Of a DNA stretch of 40,690 nucleotides, positions 38,391-40,690 are shown one piece after another. The position numbers and the translations under genes were made by a program. Source of the DNA: a virus. The stretch covers positions 1 to 40,690 of the IMG/VR virus record IMGVR_UViG_3300032397_000035; one strand, written 5' to 3'. The notes beneath the pieces are model-generated. The model was not told the origin of the DNA. It searched no databases and saw nothing but the letters and a program-made list of their open reading frames with translations. The first letter of the stretch is position 1. Each line of letters begins with the position of its first letter.

Positions 38391-38598
38391 TTGAACCTCC
38401 CACCTTTTCAAGATTTTCTTTTAGTTTCAATAATACCATAGGTTCTATACCCTGCACGGATTCTAATAATATTTTTACATCTTCCTTTGAGATGTAATGT
38501 TTCAGGATTTCGTTTTCCGCTTTTAATAATCTATCTATTGTTCTTGGGCTTATAATAAGATTAAATTCACATTCCAATATTTCTTTTATTCTGTTCAT
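38374..38598 (-). CDS. Array family A protein (MNRIKEIL ... HYISKEDV)
   Basis: 74 residues. The first 42 residues are nearly the same as in the gene at 40347 (MNRIKEIL, NLIISPRTIDRLLKAE, EILKHYISKEDV); the C-terminal 30 are unrelated. That sharp change just after the ISKEDV block shows module exchange at this point. The tail VGGSNEDVG extends past the usual stop into the next gene. Confidence 0.8.
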   Translation of the reverse strand: MNRIKEILECEFNLIISPRTIDRLLKAENEILKHYISKEDVKILLESVQGIEPMVLLKLKENLEKVGGSNEDVG

Positions 38599-38720
38599 TT
38601 TGAACCTCCTAAATTTTCAATATTTTGTTTTATATGCGACAACTGAACATCCGCACCGTTTTGCATATATCTGAGATTTATTTTACCTTTATTATCAATT
38701 CCGGTGCTTTCAAATATTAA
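38576..38720. repeat. Internal copy of the terminal repeat
   Basis: 145 bp identical to 40546-40690, of which the last 127 bp are also identical to 1-127. The copy spans the junction between two array genes (38595-38873 and 38374-38598). It makes the array a place where homologous recombination, or an assembly error, can add or remove about 1.97 kb. Confidence 0.9.
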
Positions 38721-38873
38721 CTTACTATCATCAATCTCCTTTATCACATCTTCCTTTGAGATGTAGTATTTCAGGATTTCCAATTCTGTTCCTGCCCATA
38801 ACCCTAAATTATAACCATTCGTTTTCTCTAAACCATCTTTTAATTTTTGCAATATGTTTTGTAACTTACTCAT
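38595..38873 (-). CDS. Array family A protein (YYISKEDV)
   Basis: 92 residues from the ATG at 38873, with GGAGGTG upstream. MSKLQNILQKLKDGLEK ... EILKYYISKEDVIKEIDDSK ... HIKQNIENLGGSK. Its last 50 residues recur as the remnant at 2-154. Stop overlaps the next start (ATGA). Function unknown. Confidence 0.8.
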   Translation of the reverse strand: MSKLQNILQKLKDGLEKTNGYNLGLWAGTELEILKYYISKEDVIKEIDDSKLIFESTGIDNKGKINLRYMQNGADVQLSHIKQNIENLGGSK

Positions 38874-38884
38874 TTTTTCACCTC

Positions 38885-39142
38885 CTATTTCAGCCACTTG
38901 TCTTTGCTTTCTTTAAATGATTTTTCTAAATCGATTGCCTTATAAACTGTAATATTGTTAAGATATAATATTTTATTAAATTGTTTCCAGTCAATCTCCA
39001 CTTTCCTGTATCCGGCGGAATAGATAATTTCAGACAATTCATTTACATATCTACATTTAGCATATTTCCTATTACAATTATTAACTACTGCATTTATTGA
39101 AGAACATTTATCACAAATTATCTTTTTCATTTCTTCTTGCAT
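38885..39142 (-). CDS. Cysteine-rich hypothetical protein of the array
   Basis: 85 residues. CDKCSSINAVVNNCNRKYAKC gives four cysteines that could bind zinc; then a helix pair (ELSEIIYSAGYRKVEIDWKQFNKIL). AAGGAGATAAT precedes the start. It lacks the A or B modules but lies between such genes. Confidence 0.65.
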   Translation of the reverse strand: MQEEMKKIICDKCSSINAVVNNCNRKYAKCRYVNELSEIIYSAGYRKVEIDWKQFNKILYLNNITVYKAIDLEKSFKESKDKWLK

Positions 39143-39378
39143 ATTATCTCCTTACATGCAATACTTATATTTTTATACCAACATTTCACATCACAACTAT
39201 CTTTCTTTTTATGTGGAACTGAATGAGGACAAGAACATAATTCCGTTTTTTCTTCACAAATATATAATATCTGTTTTTTCTTCACTTTCCGCAGGCTGGA
39301 TTTTAATTCTTCTCGGACAGAATGATTCGCCCCGTTGCCCCATTCATTAAAAAACTCCTCAACCGTCATTTTATCCAT
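39127..39378 (-). CDS. Divergent array family B protein, C-terminus replaced
   Basis: 83 residues. Starts MDKMTVEEFFNEW and reaches a decayed SSLRKV, but then a cysteine-rich tail (CSCPHSVPHKKKDSCDVKCWYKN) replaces the usual DYIRKRLDEELGG. Either a cassette whose 3' module was swapped or a truncated fusion. Overlaps the next gene by 16 bases. Confidence 0.7.
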   Translation of the reverse strand: MDKMTVEEFFNEWGNGANHSVREELKSSLRKVKKKQILYICEEKTELCSCPHSVPHKKKDSCDVKCWYKNISIACKEIICKKK

Positions 39379-39538
39379 TTGAACCTCCTAATTCGTCTTC
39401 AAGTTCCTCTAATTTCTCTTGTTCTTGTATAAAAATACTAAATGGTTTTATATCATCAAGGCGTTCTTTTATTGTTTCTATTTCTAATTGTAAAATATTT
39501 ATTTTGTTTATTAACTCCTCAACTGTCATCTTATCCAT
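39371..39538 (-). CDS. Short array family B-start protein, coiled coil
   Basis: 55 residues: MDKMTVEELINKINILQLEIETIKERLDDIKPF ... LEELEDELGGSNG. The MTVEEL start and ELGGSNG end match the array's standard ends, but the middle is a simple coiled coil with Ile/Leu heptads. This shows that unrelated sequence can lie between the same ends. The start follows GGAGGTTCAA. Confidence 0.7.
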   Translation of the reverse strand: MDKMTVEELINKINILQLEIETIKERLDDIKPFSIFIQEQEKLEELEDELGGSNG

Positions 39539-39755
39539 TTGAACCTCCTAATTCTTCATCTAATCTCTTGCGGATATAATCAATAACATCCTTTGCAGAA
39601 TATACACCCTTGTCAGGCAATAATCCCTCTATCACTTTCCGCAGGTCGGATTTTAACAATGGAATACAAGATGAACATTCTGCAACATTACAGTCTATGG
39701 TTTTATTCCCACAATGATAATTTTCAGCAAACTCCTCAACTGTCATCTCATCCAT
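39531..39755 (-). CDS. Array family B protein (DKGVYSAKD variant)
   Basis: 74 residues: MDEMTVEEF, variable CGNKTIDCNVAECSSC, then KSDLRKVIEGLLPDKGVYSAKDVIDYIRKRLDEELGGSNG. Shares the DKGVYSAKD ending with 40130-40354, while 449 and 38178 carry LKKFEGNIDWNDC. The cysteine pattern differs from its paralogues. Function unknown. Confidence 0.8.
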   Translation of the reverse strand: MDEMTVEEFAENYHCGNKTIDCNVAECSSCIPLLKSDLRKVIEGLLPDKGVYSAKDVIDYIRKRLDEELGGSNG

Positions 39756-39764
39756 TTGAACCTC

Positions 39765-39935
39765 CTAATTTTTCTTTAATTCTTCAATCGTAATTTTGAC
39801 ATTTTTTTTAATAAAAGGTCTTAAAAAGTCATCAATAAAAATACCATCATCGGAAGGTTTTGGAATTATATAAATAGGTGACTTCTTATATTCCCCAATA
39901 AAACCACTCCAAACTTTTCCTTTAATTATTTTCAC
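39765..39935 (-). CDS. Small hypothetical cargo protein of the array
   Basis: 56 residues from a GTG start (GGAGGTGGAAA upstream): KIIKGKVWSGFIGEYKKSPIYIIPKPSDDGIFIDDFLRPFIKK. No A or B module, mainly beta strands. Follows the same junction (GGAGTAATTATGGAGGTG) found before 138-206. Confidence 0.6.
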   Translation of the reverse strand: MKIIKGKVWSGFIGEYKKSPIYIIPKPSDDGIFIDDFLRPFIKKNVKITIEELKKN

Positions 39936-39950
39936 TTTCCACCTCCATAA

Positions 39951-40133
39951 TTACTCCTTATTTTTTCTTATCTTATCTTTTTCTTTTGAAAGATTAAATA
40001 ATAACGAATGAAATTCTTCTCCATCCACTATATCATCCTCATTATTATCTTTGATTTCGTCTTCGTTCATACTTTCTTTTGCCATATCTCCGGCATTATC
40101 TATCATCCAATCTCTAAAAGCATATCTATTCAC
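39951..40133 (-). CDS. Acidic hypothetical cargo protein of the array
   Basis: 60 residues from a GTG start. Basic start (NRYAFRDWMIDNAGDMAKES) and an acidic centre (NEDEIKDNNEDDIVDGEE). Its end NKE and following stop form the repeated junction with the next gene. Strongly acidic small phage proteins sometimes mimic DNA, but nothing more specific supports that here. Confidence 0.6.
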   Translation of the reverse strand: MNRYAFRDWMIDNAGDMAKESMNEDEIKDNNEDDIVDGEEFHSLLFNLSKEKDKIRKNKE

Positions 40134-40354
40134 TTTCCACCTCCCAATTCTTCATCTAATCTCTTGCGGATATAATCAATTACATCTTTTGCAGAATATA
40201 CACCCTTGTCAGGCAATAATCCTTCTATCACTTTCCGCAGGTCGGATTTCATATTAACATAACAAGATTTTTTATATACGCCTTTACAAGAATTTACACC
40301 ACATTTTGGACAGATATAAGTTCCTATAAACTCCTCAACCGTAATCTTATCCAT
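40130..40354 (-). CDS. Array family B protein (zinc-finger-like centre)
   Basis: 74 residues. MDKITVEEF, then a centre CPKCGVNSCKGVYKKSC with a CPxCG knuckle, then KSDLRKVIEGLLPDKGVYSAKDVIDYIRKRLDEELGGGK. Nearly identical 3' half to 39531-39755, unrelated centre. Preceded by a family A gene, as usual. Confidence 0.8.
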   Translation of the reverse strand: MDKITVEEFIGTYICPKCGVNSCKGVYKKSCYVNMKSDLRKVIEGLLPDKGVYSAKDVIDYIRKRLDEELGGGK

Positions 40355-40568
40355 TTGAACCTCCTAATTTGTATATGAAATCCAATAATTCTCTAACAAC
40401 CATTTCGTGTGTATATCCAAACCTTTTTTTATCAATTATTTTCATCACATCTTCCTTTGAGATGTAATATTTCAGGATTTCTTTTTCCGCTTTTAATAAT
40501 CTATCTATTGTTCTTGGGCTTATAATAAGATTAAATTCATATTTTAATATTTCTTTTATTCTGTTCAT
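40347..40568 (-). CDS. Array family A protein (MNRIKEIL ... YYISKEDV)
   Basis: 73 residues. N-terminal 42 residues nearly match 38374-38598; after KYYISKEDV the sequence (MKIIDKKRFGYTHEMVVRELLDFIYKLGGSNG) is different. The start overlaps the stop of the gene that wraps around the window end (2-154 remnant if circular). The ribosome binding site lies in the repeated 127-mer. Confidence 0.8.
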   Translation of the reverse strand: MNRIKEILKYEFNLIISPRTIDRLLKAEKEILKYYISKEDVMKIIDKKRFGYTHEMVVRELLDFIYKLGGSNG

Positions 40569-40690
40569 TTTGAACCTCCTAAATTTTCAATATTTTGTTT
40601 TATATGCGACAACTGAACATCCGCACCGTTTTGCATATATCTGAGATTTATTTTACCTTTATTATCAATTCCGGTGCTTTCAAATATTAA
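40564..40690. repeat. Terminal direct repeat, right copy
   Basis: Exact copy of bases 1-127. Identity with the internal copy at 38594-38720 extends further left, so 40546-40690 matches 38576-38720 over 145 bp. The unit carries the 3' end of one small gene (LGGSK tail), the ribosome binding site and the start of the next gene (MNRIKEIL). Confidence 0.9.

Noticed and set aside
37211-40690. CRISPR array or invertible/toxin-antitoxin locus
   Set aside because: Repeats are coding, of differing length and irregularly spaced, with no constant short repeat-spacer pattern, no Cas genes, no invertase and no recognisable toxin.

Overview
The window looks like an essentially complete genome of a tailed virus (siphovirus) of an unidentified bacterium. 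It is AT-rich, and every credible gene lies on the minus strand, so transcription runs from high to low coordinates. The first 127 bases are repeated exactly at the end (1-127 = 40564-40690), which suggests a circular or circularly permuted genome of about 40,563 bp. The same 127 bases also occur internally at 38594-38720, so the closure falls inside a repeat family and is not fully secure. No integrase, repressor or transposase is visible, so a lytic lifestyle is the simplest reading. Three proteins with signal-peptidase-I style leaders and the M15-type lysin fit a Gram-negative-type host, but this is inference.

Following transcription from 11.3 kb leftward: (1) 11.3-9.4 kb, small early genes behind a strong promoter; (2) 9.4-6.3 kb, replication: a lambda-O-like initiator gene that carries five iterons, a hairpin and AT-rich DNA (probable origin), a DnaB-type helicase, a tRNA-like element and the remnant of a DNA methyltransferase; (3) 5.65-1.1 kb, recombination: a putative annealing protein, RecB/Cas4-type nuclease, NinB-like protein, a cytosine-methyltransferase-like protein and small zinc-ribbon proteins; (4) 0.93 kb across the junction to 37.2 kb, an array of short, paralogous, translationally coupled genes built from two recurring modules; (5) 37.2-34.1 kb, a VRR-NUC nuclease, a small HTH protein, a heptad-repeat protein and a ParB-like / ABC-ATPase-GNAT / ASCH trio that looks like a DNA-modification or counter-defence module; (6) 34.1-11.4 kb, one long late operon: secreted fibre-like proteins, lysis genes, terminase, portal, head, connectors, tail tube, frameshifted tail chaperone, tape measure, tail tip and a third secreted fibre-like protein.

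Regulation is unusually legible. Five promoters share one architecture: TTGAMW, a 16-bp spacer ending in TGC, then TATAAT or TATGAT. Three early promoters are followed by a 140-210 nt leader holding a branched, terminator-like hairpin with a U-tract. Each leader is crossed by a short ORF that ends only 2-11 nt before the first operon gene, suggesting translation-coupled attenuation. The late promoter instead has two 13-bp direct repeats 20 bp apart just upstream of its -35 box, as expected for an activator.

The best candidates for something new are the shuffled small-gene array with standard junctions, the three leader attenuators, the ParB/ABC-GNAT/ASCH module, and the phage-encoded exported fibre-like proteins.
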